In this document: piece by piece, positions 1-7,103 of the stretch
Layout of the letters: the number at the start of each line of letters is the position of its first letter
Position numbering within the stretch: position 1 is the first letter of the stretch
NCBI GenBank assembly: GCA_012799495.1
Contig: JAAZLD010000053.1
Coordinates: 1-11,285, forward strand
DNA: 11,285 nt
Origin: Desulfitobacterium sp.
GTDB taxonomy: Bacteria; Bacillota; Desulfitobacteriia; Desulfitobacteriales; Desulfitobacteriaceae
Direction of reading: 5' to 3'
Notes under the pieces: generated by a model
The model's database searches: none
What the model was told of the DNA's origin: nothing
Seen by the model: the letters and a program-made list of their open reading frames with translations, nothing else
Made by a program: the position numbers and the translations under genes

Positions 1-121
1 GAATTGCAGAACTATATTCATCCCCTGAAAACATGCCATTTAGGTATAGGATCAGTCTCCAGATTAAAATTGAAAATAGTAATACTACACCTATTCTCAT
101 CATCATATTTCTTGCTTTCAA
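1..121 (-). CDS. Partial N-terminus of an unidentified membrane-anchored protein
   Basis: On the minus strand a reading frame opens at a TTG (121-119) and stays open for 40 codons to the left edge, where it is cut off. A very strong Shine-Dalgarno, GGAGGAGG (138-131), lies 9 bases before the TTG. In-frame ATGs from 106 on would be about 24 bases away, so TTG is the better start. The visible protein begins with basic residues (K2, R4, R9), followed by a hydrophobic stretch at about residues 10-25 (IGVVLLFSILIW) and then a polar segment (SGDEYSSAI). This is the pattern of an uncleaved signal anchor with an extracytoplasmic domain. The tail faintly resembles the region after the anchor in class B penicillin-binding proteins, but too little is present to name it. 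It is separated from the allC-rid unit by a terminator, so it is probably a separate gene. Confidence 0.6.
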   Translation of the reverse strand, partial: MKARNMMMRIGVVLLFSILIWRLILYLNGMFSGDEYSSAI

Positions 122-300
122 TAATTTTTTCCTCCTCCACACAAAATTGGTTTATTAAATTATTTATTTCATATAAATCTACTATTACGCCTTACGATAC
201 CAACTTCCTACTGTTTCTGCAATAAAAACCCACATCAGGTTAGCTTTCTTCGACTTTCGCCTACGGTGCTACCCCTATATATCCGTTTTGAGAAATAAGA
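122..300 (-). other. Gene-free leader of the partial left-edge gene
   Basis: No coding sequence is supported here. Read on the minus strand it lies between the allC-rid terminator and the TTG-started gene, so it should hold that gene's promoter and 5' UTR. The stretch around 238-290 is less AT-rich than its surroundings. On the minus strand it contains GGGGTAGC, a possible 3-bp GAAA-tetraloop hairpin (GGCGAAAGTC), then GCTAACCTGATGTGGG, which could form a folded leader. It matches no riboswitch class that I can recognise fully. Confidence 0.3.
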
Positions 301-333
301 AAAACAGCCTTCCTGGTTTAGAAAGACTGTTTT
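301..333 (-). terminator. Intrinsic terminator after allC-rid
   Basis: Arms AAAACAG (301-307) and CTGTTTT (327-333) pair perfectly. The stem continues through CTT/AAG after one C-A mismatch and has an 11-base loop. On the minus strand the stem is followed by TCTTATTTCTC, extending the T-rich run. It lies about 100 bases beyond the rid stop and would end the minus-strand transcript. The stretch from 334 to 432 holds no gene. Confidence 0.75.
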
Positions 334-432
334 GGGAGTCAAAAATATTATAGTTTTGGTACATTGCCTAACTCTATATAACCCTCGCAATTCTCTTTTT
401 TTATTCCCCTAACCCCTAATTTAAAAGATAGT

Positions 433-903
433 CTACTCAAATTCCACTACACACATGATCTCCACAGCCGCTCCACCAGGAAGCTGGTTCGTCCCTAAAG
501 CCATCCGGGTATGCTTTCCTTTTTCACCGAAACAGGACAAGAGTAATTCAGAGGCTCCATTCATCACCAAAGGCTGCTGGGTAAAATCTTCAGCACTACG
601 GACATAACCAATGACCTGGATAAACTTTTTAACTCGATTCCAGTCCTGTAGATACTCTTTTATAGCTGATAAGCAGTTAGTCATAGCAATTCGTGCCGCT
701 TCCTGGCCTTCTTCGATAGTAAAATCCTCCCCCACCTTTCCTAGATAAACATACTTTCCATCTAGTTTTGGGGTATGGCCACTAACATAGAGAAGGTTAC
801 CTGTGGGTACTGCCCTTGTATAATACCCATCGGGCTCTGAGGGAACTGGTAATTCCAAGTTATATTTGGTTTTTAGTACTTCTTCAACATTCATCCTTAG
901 CAC
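433..903 (-). CDS. Rid family protein (RidA/YjgF/UK114-like, imine or enamine deaminase)
   Basis: A 156-residue protein of the Rid (YjgF/YER057c/UK114) fold, small trimeric cytosolic proteins. RidA hydrolyses reactive 2-aminoacrylate-type enamines and imines. The fold is recognisable from LLYVSGHTP (about 37-45), the helix FTIEEGQEAARIAMTNCLSA (about 61-80), and the C-terminal TRMALGTNQLPGGAAVEI. R133 and E148 align with the arginine and glutamate of the deaminating RidA site. It is about 25 residues longer than typical RidA (around 128), as in several other Rid subfamilies. The chosen GTG start (903) has GAGG 7 bases upstream. An ATG at 894 lies against AAGG and is less likely. The gene overlaps the end of allC by 7 bases, implying translational coupling. 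The location suggests it handles an unstable intermediate of ureide breakdown, which is inference. Confidence 0.85.
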   Translation of the reverse strand: MLRMNVEEVLKTKYNLELPVPSEPDGYYTRAVPTGNLLYVSGHTPKLDGKYVYLGKVGEDFTIEEGQEAARIAMTNCLSAIKEYLQDWNRVKKFIQVIGYVRSAEDFTQQPLVMNGASELLLSCFGEKGKHTRMALGTNQLPGGAAVEIMCVVEFE

Positions 904-2162
904 CCCACTGCCTCATTACATAAAGAATCATCTTCAATAGGTACTGCCGTTTCGAGGAGAACATGATAAAGAACTTTTACTCCATCAGCACAATCTTCTT
1001 TACTAGACCACTCGGCAGGATTGTGGCTGATTCCATCTTTAGATCGAACAAAGATCATCCCAATAGGACAGATATTTACCATCTGCATAGCATCATGACC
1101 AGCACCACTGGGTAGACAGAAGTACTCTAACCCGATTTTTTCACAGGCACGTTTCGCTGCCAATTGGAATCCTTTTGAACATGGTGCTGGAGGAATTCTT
1201 TGCAGAATTTCCGTTTCTACTCTAACACCTCGTTCTTGGCAAATCCGATCTATTTCTTTAAAAATCTCACGTTCTACTTTATCACTAACTTCTTGGGAAA
1301 TATCCCGCAGATCTAAAGTAAACTCTACTTGTCCAGGGATAATATTTATTCCACCAGGTAAAACATTAAGTCTTCCTACCGTAGCAACAGTGGTTCCGGT
1401 TTTTTTAGCTTCTCTTTCAATTACTTGAACCATTTCTGCTGCAGCTACTAAAGCATCTTTGCGGAAGTTCATGGGTGTTGCTCCTGCATGACCAGCTTCC
1501 CCAATCACGCGGATTTTCATCCATAATTCATTGACAATCCCTGTCACAATCCCAACAGAAAGATTTTTAGACTCCAAAACTTTCCCTTGTTCAATATGAA
1601 GTTCGATAAAAGCCTTTAGTTCTTCCGGAGAGCGAATAGCATCGCGGAATTTTTCAGGATCATAGCCCTGCTCTCTCATAGCTTCTGCTACAGAAATCCC
1701 TTGACGATCTTTTTTCGCCAAATCCTCTTCCGTAATTCTCCCGATAACTCCCATACTACCAAACATACTAAAACTAAATCGAGAACCTTCTTCATCATTA
1801 AAGGCATAGACCTCAATGGGGTGTTCTGTGACAACTTTTTGTTCATTCATAGTTTGGAGAACTTCAATAGCCCCGATAATTCCAAGAGCCCCATCAAAAA
1901 TTCCCCCATCACAAACTGTATCTATATGAGAGCCTGACAAAACTACAGGGGCCTGGGGGTTCTTCCCTTCTCGACGACCTATAACATTTCCTACTGCATC
2001 TTCACGAACCTCTAAGCCCGCTTCTTTCATGTATTTTATTACTAAATCCTTAGCAGCTCGATCTTCTGATGTAAAGGCATGGCGTGTTACCCCGCCCCCT
2101 TCTCTATATCCAATCTTGCCTAATTCCTGCAGGCGGTGAAAAACCCGTTCAGCGTTAATCAT
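897..2162 (-). CDS. allC: Allantoate amidohydrolase / N-carbamoyl amino acid hydrolase (M20 family)
   Basis: A binuclear-metal amidohydrolase of the M20 peptidase family, 421 residues from ATG 2162, close to the family norm of about 410. AllC-type enzymes convert allantoate to ureidoglycine (then ureidoglycolate), ammonia and CO2 in the cytosol. Visible metal-site motifs are GSHIDTV (H79), D90 in GGIFDGALG, NDEEGSRF (E124, E125), H189 in LHIEQG, and SHNP (H380). GHAGATPM (H225) and PSGAGHDAM (H356) mark the substrate-binding lid residues typical of allantoate and carbamoyl-amino-acid hydrolases. ATG 2162 is preferred because GGGGTGAT precedes it at good spacing. An in-frame GTG at 2171 lies inside that SD but would add only three residues. 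The allantoinase and permease genes opposite favour allantoate over other N-carbamoyl substrates, although motifs alone cannot separate AllC from L-N-carbamoylase or beta-ureidopropionase. Confidence 0.88.
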   Translation of the reverse strand: MINAERVFHRLQELGKIGYREGGGVTRHAFTSEDRAAKDLVIKYMKEAGLEVREDAVGNVIGRREGKNPQAPVVLSGSHIDTVCDGGIFDGALGIIGAIEVLQTMNEQKVVTEHPIEVYAFNDEEGSRFSFSMFGSMGVIGRITEEDLAKKDRQGISVAEAMREQGYDPEKFRDAIRSPEELKAFIELHIEQGKVLESKNLSVGIVTGIVNELWMKIRVIGEAGHAGATPMNFRKDALVAAAEMVQVIEREAKKTGTTVATVGRLNVLPGGINIIPGQVEFTLDLRDISQEVSDKVEREIFKEIDRICQERGVRVETEILQRIPPAPCSKGFQLAAKRACEKIGLEYFCLPSGAGHDAMQMVNICPIGMIFVRSKDGISHNPAEWSSKEDCADGVKVLYHVLLETAVPIEDDSLCNEAVGC

Positions 2163-2171
2163 ATCTATCAC

Positions 2172-2459
2172 CCCGTCTTCTTAATATGCAATATTGCGAA
2201 GGAACTATATTGTCTGAAAAGTTACTAGATTTCCCTTTACCTTATTTTTTATTAATTTAACGCCTTTGTCTTTGGCAATTATGGATAATAATAAGCCTTT
2301 TTTGCTATCCATTTGCCTTACTGGTCTTAACTGGACAAAAACTTTTGATAGATATTATCCAAATTTGATAATGCCAAAAAGAAATATTCAGTATATTCTT
2401 AAAGTACGTTAATTTTATGCCAATTCTAAAAATCGGGATGTATGATTGGAGGTATGGAA
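2172..2459. promoter_or_regulatory. Divergent control region between allC-rid and allB1-allB2-pucI
   Basis: Both flanking units read outward from this AT-rich gap, so promoters for both must lie here. I cannot pick convincing -35/-10 pairs. It contains repeated words: TTTGGCAATTATGGATAATA (plus, 2271-2290); GGCAAATGGATAGC (minus, 2304-2317); TTTTTGGCATTATC followed by AAATTTGGATAATATC (minus, 2351-2380); and ATTGGCATAA (minus, 2415-2424). Within the third copy ATTATC-N7-GATAAT (2354-2372) is a perfect inverted repeat. TTTGATA recurs 20 bases apart (2344 and 2364). This looks like a regulator-binding cluster. The allB1 ribosome binding site GGAGGT (2448-2453) lies at its right end and selects the ATG at 2460. 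Confidence 0.5.
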
Positions 2460-3818
2460 ATGTATGATCTCCTCATTAAGAACGGTAAAGTTGTGACAGA
2501 GGATCAAGTCATCGAAGCTGATATCTGTATAACTAAAGGTAAGATTTCAGGAATTATTGAAAAAGGTAGAGATATCCAAGCAAAAAAAGTCATCGATGCC
2601 CAAGGGAATTATGTTTTTCCAGGAGCAATCGACACACACGCTCATCTAAATGACCCTGGGTATTTATGGCGTGAAGATTATGCCCACGGAACAGCAGCTG
2701 CTGCAGTGGGAGGAGTAACTACTATAATCGATATGCCTTTACAAAATGAGCCAGCTATGACTGACGGAAAAATCCTCGATAAAAAACTAGAAATTGTCTC
2801 CCCTAATGCTTATGTAGATTATTGTTTTTGGGGAGGCCTGGTAGATTATAACTTAAATAACCTTCAGGAATTAAATGAAAAAGGCTGTGTAGCATTTAAA
2901 TCCTTTATCGGTCCCGTATCTCCTGATTATGTTTCTCTAACTTACGGTCAAGCCAAAGAAGCCATGGAAATAATCAAAACCTTTGACGGTCGGGCAGGAT
3001 TCCATTGCGAAGATTATTCTATCATTAAATGGGAAGAAGCAAGAGCCCAACGGAAAGAAAAAAATGACTGGCAGGATTTTCTGAATTCCCGACCAGTAAT
3101 CGCTGAGTTAATCGCCACCCAAAACATAATTGATTTGGCTAAAGAAGTTGGTGCTAAAATTCACATCTGTCATGTGAGCCATCCACGAGTTGCGGAAGCT
3201 ATCCGCCAGGCTCAAATAGAAGGAGTAGATGTTACAGCTGAAACCTGTAGTCACTACCTGACCTTCACCGACCAAGATGTGATTAAAAATGGAAGCCTCT
3301 TTAAATGTGCTCCTCCTTTACGAGAGGCCGAAGCAGTAGCGGAAATGTGGGAATACGTCAATAACGGAACCCTCTGTGCCATTGCCTCTGACCATTCCCC
3401 CTGTGAGTTAAGCGAAAAAAGCGAAGAAACTCATGGAGTCTTTGGAGCCTGGGGTGGAATCAGTGGACTGCAAAACCTAATGCAGGTAACCTTTAGCGAA
3501 GGTGTAGACAAAAGAGGGTACTCTCCCACTTTATTAGCCCGCTCCCTAAGTGAAGGCCCTGCAAAAGCATTTGGTATCTATGGTAAAAAGGGTGCCATCA
3601 AAGTAGGTTTTGATGCAGATTTAGTAATCCTTGACCCAGAAAAAGAATGGGAGATTACCCCTGAGTCTCTGTACTATGTCAACCAAATTTCAGCTTTTGT
3701 AAACCTAAAAGGTAAAGGATACCCTGTCTGCACAATCGTACGGGGTGAAGTAGTTGCCCAAGATGGACAACTGGTAGGAGAAAAAGGCTTTGGACAGTAT
3801 GTAAAAAAAGTCAAGTAA
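2460..3818 (+). CDS. allB: Allantoinase-like cyclic amidohydrolase, first copy
   Basis: A 452-residue cyclic amidohydrolase of the dihydroorotase/allantoinase/hydantoinase superfamily. It is predicted to hydrolyse the hydantoin ring of allantoin to allantoate in the cytosol. The full metal site is visible: H60 and H62 (HAHLNDPG), the lysine expected to be carboxylated K147 (AFKSF), H182 (FHCED), H238 (CHVSH) and D311 (SDHSPC). An earlier in-frame ATG (2442) lies upstream of the SD and another (2454) abuts it, so GGAGGT at 2448-2453 selects ATG 2460, giving the normal MYDLLIKNG opening. It is collinear with the next gene but diverged. The usual allantoinase C-terminal HKVSPYVG segment is replaced by NQISAFVNLKGKGYPV, and FHCEDY replaces VHCENA. 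It could prefer another cyclic ureide or another allantoin stereoisomer (inference). Confidence 0.85.
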   Translation: MYDLLIKNGKVVTEDQVIEADICITKGKISGIIEKGRDIQAKKVIDAQGNYVFPGAIDTHAHLNDPGYLWREDYAHGTAAAAVGGVTTIIDMPLQNEPAMTDGKILDKKLEIVSPNAYVDYCFWGGLVDYNLNNLQELNEKGCVAFKSFIGPVSPDYVSLTYGQAKEAMEIIKTFDGRAGFHCEDYSIIKWEEARAQRKEKNDWQDFLNSRPVIAELIATQNIIDLAKEVGAKIHICHVSHPRVAEAIRQAQIEGVDVTAETCSHYLTFTDQDVIKNGSLFKCAPPLREAEAVAEMWEYVNNGTLCAIASDHSPCELSEKSEETHGVFGAWGGISGLQNLMQVTFSEGVDKRGYSPTLLARSLSEGPAKAFGIYGKKGAIKVGFDADLVILDPEKEWEITPESLYYVNQISAFVNLKGKGYPVCTIVRGEVVAQDGQLVGEKGFGQYVKKVK

Positions 3819-3877
3819 AACCCCCAATAAAAAAACCATCCCCTTGAAAGGCGCAAATAGTAAGGAGGTTTAAACCT

Positions 3878-5230
3878 ATGGTTAGTCAATATGATTTAAT
3901 TATTCGCAATGGTCAAGTTGTTTTTCCTGATGGAGTCCGGAAAGCTGATATTGCAGTTAGTGAGGAAAAAATCGTCCTTATTGCTGATGAAATCTCTGGA
4001 GATGCTGGAAAAGTAATTGATGCAACAGGGAAATATGTCTTCCCTGGTATTACAGATGGCCATGTCCACTTTAATGAACCTGGCAGAACAGAATGGGAAA
4101 CCATCGCCACAGGCACTAGTGCTCTTGCCGCTGGTGGTGGAGTAGCTTTTTTCGATATGCCCCTTAACTGTAGTCCTTGTACTTTAGATGGAGTTAATTT
4201 CAACAATAAATTAGAAGCAGCCCAAAAAAGTTCCCTCGTAGATTATGGATTCTGGGGAGGTTTAACCCCAAATAATCTCGATAAATTAGAAGAACTTACA
4301 GAATGTGGAGTTATTGGTTTTAAAGCTTTCTCTTGTCACAGTGGAATCGACGAATTCCCTAGAATGGATGATTATACCGCTTTAGTAGGAATGGAGAAAT
4401 TAGCCAAACTCGACCTTCCTCTCATGGTCCATTGTGAAAATGCGGAAATCACCGCCAAGTTAACAGAACTTTCCTTAGCCAATAACAAAGCAGGTGTACG
4501 GGATTATTTCGCTGCTCGCCCTCCCATCACCGAAATCGAAAATGTTTCCCGGATGATCGCCTTTGCGGAAGAAACAGGTTGCAAATTGATTATTGCCCAT
4601 ATTAGTACTGCTAAAGGGGTGGAATTAGTTACTGAAGCCCGCAAAAGAGGGGTAGATGTTTATTGTGAAACCATCGGCCATTATCTCTATCTAACGGAGG
4701 AAGATGTGGAGCGTTTAGGAACAGTTGCAAAATGCTCCCCACCTATTCGAGATAAGGATAATCAGCTGAAAATGTGGGCCAAAGTTTTTAATGACGAAAT
4801 CGCCTTTATTACATCTGACCATTCCCCTTGCGATCCCAAACTCAAAGATGGTGAATTCATGCGGGTCTGGGGAGGGATCTCCGCTTGCCAAAGCACTTTA
4901 GAAGGACTACTTACTCATGGTTATCATGACCGGAAATTCCCCCTTGAGAATATTGCCAAACTAACAGCCCAAAACATCAATAAAATTTTTAAAATCGAAA
5001 ATAAAGGGCAAATTCAAGTTGGTTACGATGCTGACTTTGCCATCGTGGACCTAGATGAAGAATTCATCTTAAAAGCAGAGGATTTATTCTATAAACATAA
5101 AGTTAGCCCTTATGTAGGAGATACCTTCCGGGGGAAAGTCACTCAGACAATCCTTAGAGGTACCACAATTTTCCAAGATGGCAAAATAGTTTCAAAACCC
5201 ATTGGTAAACTTCTCAGACCCAACCTATAG
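3878..5230 (+). CDS. allB: Allantoinase, second copy
   Basis: A 450-residue allantoinase, opening (S)-allantoin to allantoate. The metal ligands are all present: H62 and H64 (GHVHFNEPG), K149 (IGFKAF), H185 (MVHCENAE), H241 (AHIST) and D314 (SDHSPC). It follows E. coli AllB closely through AKCSPPIRDKDNQLKMW, FMRVWGGISACQ, KGQIQVGYDADF and HKVSPYVGDTF, so of the two copies it is the more canonical allantoinase. The SD AAGGAGG (3862-3868) lies 9 bases before ATG 3878. The last part of the SD falls in a 12-bp palindrome, AGGTTTAAACCT (3866-3877). It begins 59 bases after the first copy, with no terminator between, so the two should be cotranscribed. The pair is an old tandem duplication or two separately acquired paralogues: the order of motifs is identical but many residues differ. 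Confidence 0.92.
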   Translation: MVSQYDLIIRNGQVVFPDGVRKADIAVSEEKIVLIADEISGDAGKVIDATGKYVFPGITDGHVHFNEPGRTEWETIATGTSALAAGGGVAFFDMPLNCSPCTLDGVNFNNKLEAAQKSSLVDYGFWGGLTPNNLDKLEELTECGVIGFKAFSCHSGIDEFPRMDDYTALVGMEKLAKLDLPLMVHCENAEITAKLTELSLANNKAGVRDYFAARPPITEIENVSRMIAFAEETGCKLIIAHISTAKGVELVTEARKRGVDVYCETIGHYLYLTEEDVERLGTVAKCSPPIRDKDNQLKMWAKVFNDEIAFITSDHSPCDPKLKDGEFMRVWGGISACQSTLEGLLTHGYHDRKFPLENIAKLTAQNINKIFKIENKGQIQVGYDADFAIVDLDEEFILKAEDLFYKHKVSPYVGDTFRGKVTQTILRGTTIFQDGKIVSKPIGKLLRPNL

Positions 5231-5249
5231 TTGCAAATCTGTTGATTTT

Positions 5250-5279
5250 AGATAGCCAGGTAATCCTTCTGAGCTATCT
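5250..5279 (+). other. Intercistronic hairpin before the permease SD
   Basis: AGATAGC (5250-5256) pairs with GCTATCT (5273-5279), and CAG (5257-5259) with CTG (5269-5271), leaving one bulged A and a 9-base loop. No T-run follows, so it is not an intrinsic terminator. The permease SD AAAGGAG starts 3 bases after the stem. It may affect mRNA processing or stability, or access to the permease SD (inference). Confidence 0.5.
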
Positions 5280-5296
5280 CCAAAGGAGTGGAAATT

Positions 5297-6697
5297 ATGT
5301 CAGTAGGTGTTAAAAACGCTTATGTCCAGGATATCCATATTGATCATGCTCCGGGAGTAGAAGAAACTCTCTATCCCAAAAAAGCATCTGAGCGAACTTT
5401 AGGTAAAGTGCCTTACGCTTTCATGTGGATTGGGGACGGAGTCAACTTAGGGAATATGACCCTAGGGGCAAGCTTAATCGTAGCCGGTGCAGCGACCCTT
5501 AATATTTTCCAAACATTCGTGGCTGCTATTATCGCTATCGGAATTATTTCCGCAATTTTTACCTTAAACGACAGATTAGGTTATAAAACAGGTGTTCCTT
5601 ATGTTATTCAATTAAGAATGTCCTTTGGTGAAAAAGGTGCCATTATCTCTTCCCTCTTACGGGGTATTCCAGCAATTGTCTGGTATGGATTCCAAAGCTG
5701 GACAGGAGCTCTGGCCATTAACGAAATTATGAAAGTTTTTACTGGCGGTGCCTTTGATAATGTAGCTATCTGTTTCGTAGCTTTCCAAGGCTTGCAAATC
5801 GTACTTTCTATGTATGGATTTAAGGCCATTAAATGGGTTGAAACCCTTGTTTCTGTAGTCTTAATGGCTGCCTTTGTCTATGTGTTTTATCTCTTACTCA
5901 CCAATTATAGTGGTGTAATCGCTGAAAGATGGGTTCATGCTGAAGGAACCTGGGGACTTCCATTCTGGGGCTTTATCATGGTCTTTCTAGGAAACTATGC
6001 AGCGATTTTCCTTAGTGCCGCAGATTATTCCCGTGAGTTAAAGGACGGAGTCAGCGATGTAAAACGTGGTTTCCTCTACTTCTCACCTATCGTAATTGCT
6101 TATGGTGCGGTCCTAGTTATCGGTGCTATGCTAGCTTCAGCCACTGGAATTTCCAGTCCAGTTAGAGCTTTAGCCATCGTCTTTAACAATGACTTCATTA
6201 CAGTTTTTGTTTCCGCCTTTATTGTTATGGGCTGTATCGCTGTGAATATGGTTGCAAACATCGTAGCTCCCACCTATGTCATCCAAATGCTCACCAAACT
6301 AAGCTACAAACCTGCTGTAACCCTTACTGGTCTTTTAGGCCTCTGCTCCTTCCCTTGGGTTCTAGTTCAAGATACATCTTCCAAAGGCTTAGCAGTATTT
6401 ATCCTCATTTACTCTGCTTTCTTAGGCCCCATCGTCTCCATTCTCCTTATGGAATACTATGTCTTTAGAAGACAAAAAGTAAATGTTCCAGACTTATACA
6501 GAGCAGATGGACCTTTTGCCGGCTATAATAAAGCAGCTATCATCGCTATGCTTATCGGTGCTGGAGCAGCCTTTATCCAAGTGGATCTAGCTTGGATTAT
6601 CGGCTTTATAGTTGGTGGCACTTCTTATTACCTCCTCACTAAATTTGGCTTTAAAGATTCCAGCTTCAAAACAGGTACTATTTTTGAGAACAAATAA
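5297..6697 (+). CDS. pucI: NCS1-family allantoin permease
   Basis: A 466-residue polytopic membrane protein of the nucleobase:cation symporter-1 family (allantoin, hydantoin, uracil and cytosine transporters). About 12 hydrophobic segments are visible from residue 40 to the C-terminus. Typical early landmarks include PYAFMWIGDGVNLGNMTLGA in TM1, followed by TGVPYVIQLRMSFGEKGA and the GIPAIVWYGFQSWTGA region that lines the substrate site in this family. Between the two allantoinases and the glyoxylate genes, allantoin is the most likely substrate. Family members differ by few residues, so related hydantoins or ureides are possible. The start is ATG 5297, with GGAG 8 bases upstream. An in-frame GTG at 5288 overlaps that SD and is unlikely. 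The gene lies 66 bases after allB2 in the same unit and is followed by a strong terminator at 6793-6844. Confidence 0.88.
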   Translation: MSVGVKNAYVQDIHIDHAPGVEETLYPKKASERTLGKVPYAFMWIGDGVNLGNMTLGASLIVAGAATLNIFQTFVAAIIAIGIISAIFTLNDRLGYKTGVPYVIQLRMSFGEKGAIISSLLRGIPAIVWYGFQSWTGALAINEIMKVFTGGAFDNVAICFVAFQGLQIVLSMYGFKAIKWVETLVSVVLMAAFVYVFYLLLTNYSGVIAERWVHAEGTWGLPFWGFIMVFLGNYAAIFLSAADYSRELKDGVSDVKRGFLYFSPIVIAYGAVLVIGAMLASATGISSPVRALAIVFNNDFITVFVSAFIVMGCIAVNMVANIVAPTYVIQMLTKLSYKPAVTLTGLLGLCSFPWVLVQDTSSKGLAVFILIYSAFLGPIVSILLMEYYVFRRQKVNVPDLYRADGPFAGYNKAAIIAMLIGAGAAFIQVDLAWIIGFIVGGTSYYLLTKFGFKDSSFKTGTIFENK

Positions 6698-6792
6698 TTT
6701 AACCCCAAAATAAATGGTATTTTAATTACCCTCCTAAACTATAAATATTCCCTCCTCAACTTTATCCAAATAAATGAAAATCTAGATTAAGG

Positions 6793-6844
6793 AAAAAGGA
6801 AAGGGTCTTAGTCCAAAATTCAAGGACTGAGACCCTTCCTTTTT
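6793..6844. terminator. Strong bidirectional-looking intrinsic terminator after pucI
   Basis: Arms starting AAAAAGGA (6793-6800) and ending TCCTTTTT (6837-6844) enclose a long stem: AGGGTCT/AGACCCT and AGTCC/GGACT, with one bulged A, a T-G wobble and a loop of about 9 bases. T-runs occur at the end for plus-strand transcripts and, as the complement of the A-run, for minus-strand ones. It lies about 95 bases after pucI and isolates it from gcl. The stretch 6698-6792 is AT-rich with no gene. Confidence 0.85.
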
Positions 6845-6943
6845 GACCATTCACCCTCAAATTTCATCTCTTAACCCGTAATTTTCTACATCTGAAAGAT
6901 TTTCTTATGACAAATCAACTGTTATATATCATAATATCCCTAG

Positions 6944-6961
6944 CTTTGAAACCCGGTTTCA
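6944..6961. promoter_or_regulatory. Distal operator-like palindrome of gcl (IclR/KdgR-like box)
   Basis: CTTTGAAACCCGGTTTCA contains the perfect inverted repeat GAAAC-N3-GTTTC (6948-6960). It matches the proximal site at 7104-7121 at 16 of 18 positions. It sits inside a wider inverted repeat, CCTAGCT (6939-6945) with AGCTAGG (6981-6987). The core resembles the published KdgR (IclR family) box TGAAACATTGTTTCA. In E. coli gcl is repressed by the IclR-family regulator AllR, so an IclR-type protein is a reasonable guess. No regulator gene is in the window. Confidence 0.55.
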
Positions 6962-7027
6962 TATATCGGAACAAATAAAGAGCTAGGTGTAAGCCAGGTT
7001 TTCTAGCAAAATAGTCTCAGTATTCCT

Positions 7028-7065
7028 TTTAGCTTAAAATTTATTCTCCAAAATTTTAAGCTAAA
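7028..7065. repeat. Perfect 15-bp inverted repeat in the gcl leader
   Basis: TTTAGCTTAAAATTT (7028-7042) and AAATTTTAAGCTAAA (7051-7065) are exact reverse complements around an 8-base loop. It is followed by TTTGCGG, too short a T-run for a convincing terminator. It lies between the two GAAAC-N3-GTTTC sites. It may be an RNA hairpin in the leader, a weak terminator or attenuator, or a protein site. I found no clear -35/-10 pair in 6845-7148, which otherwise holds only the regulatory elements listed. Confidence 0.55.
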
Positions 7066-7103
7066 TTTGCGGTAATATTTAACCGTACTTTTTTACGCCA
7101 CAA

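Noticed and set aside
4..225. Plus-strand open frame of 73 codons at the left edge
   Set aside because: No SD, composition typical of AT-rich non-coding DNA, and it lies opposite a better-supported minus-strand start with GGAGGAGG.
238..295. TPP or c-di-AMP riboswitch before the left-edge gene
   Set aside because: Only short fragments match. The CUGAGA box of TPP and the 5' half of the c-di-AMP aptamer are missing.
1701..1937. Plus-strand open frame inside allC
   Set aside because: Antisense shadow of a well-conserved M20 enzyme, with no SD and no recognisable protein.
2271..2380. Sigma-54 promoter suggested by TTGGCA words
   Set aside because: No GC doublet at the required distance from the GG in any copy on either strand.
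3866..3877. Palindrome AGGTTTAAACCT overlapping the allB2 SD as a control site
   Set aside because: Only 12 bp with no loop, so it cannot form a useful RNA hairpin. It is not repeated elsewhere in the window.
3913..4206. Minus-strand open frame inside allB2, and similar antisense frames inside gcl, hyi and garR
   Set aside because: All lie opposite clearly conserved genes and have low-complexity or unrecognisable products.
6741..6760. Minus-strand AGGAGGGAATATTTAT resembling the gcl ribosome binding site, with a second AGGAGGG nearby
   Set aside because: No start codon or open frame follows on the minus strand; probably chance in AT-rich DNA.
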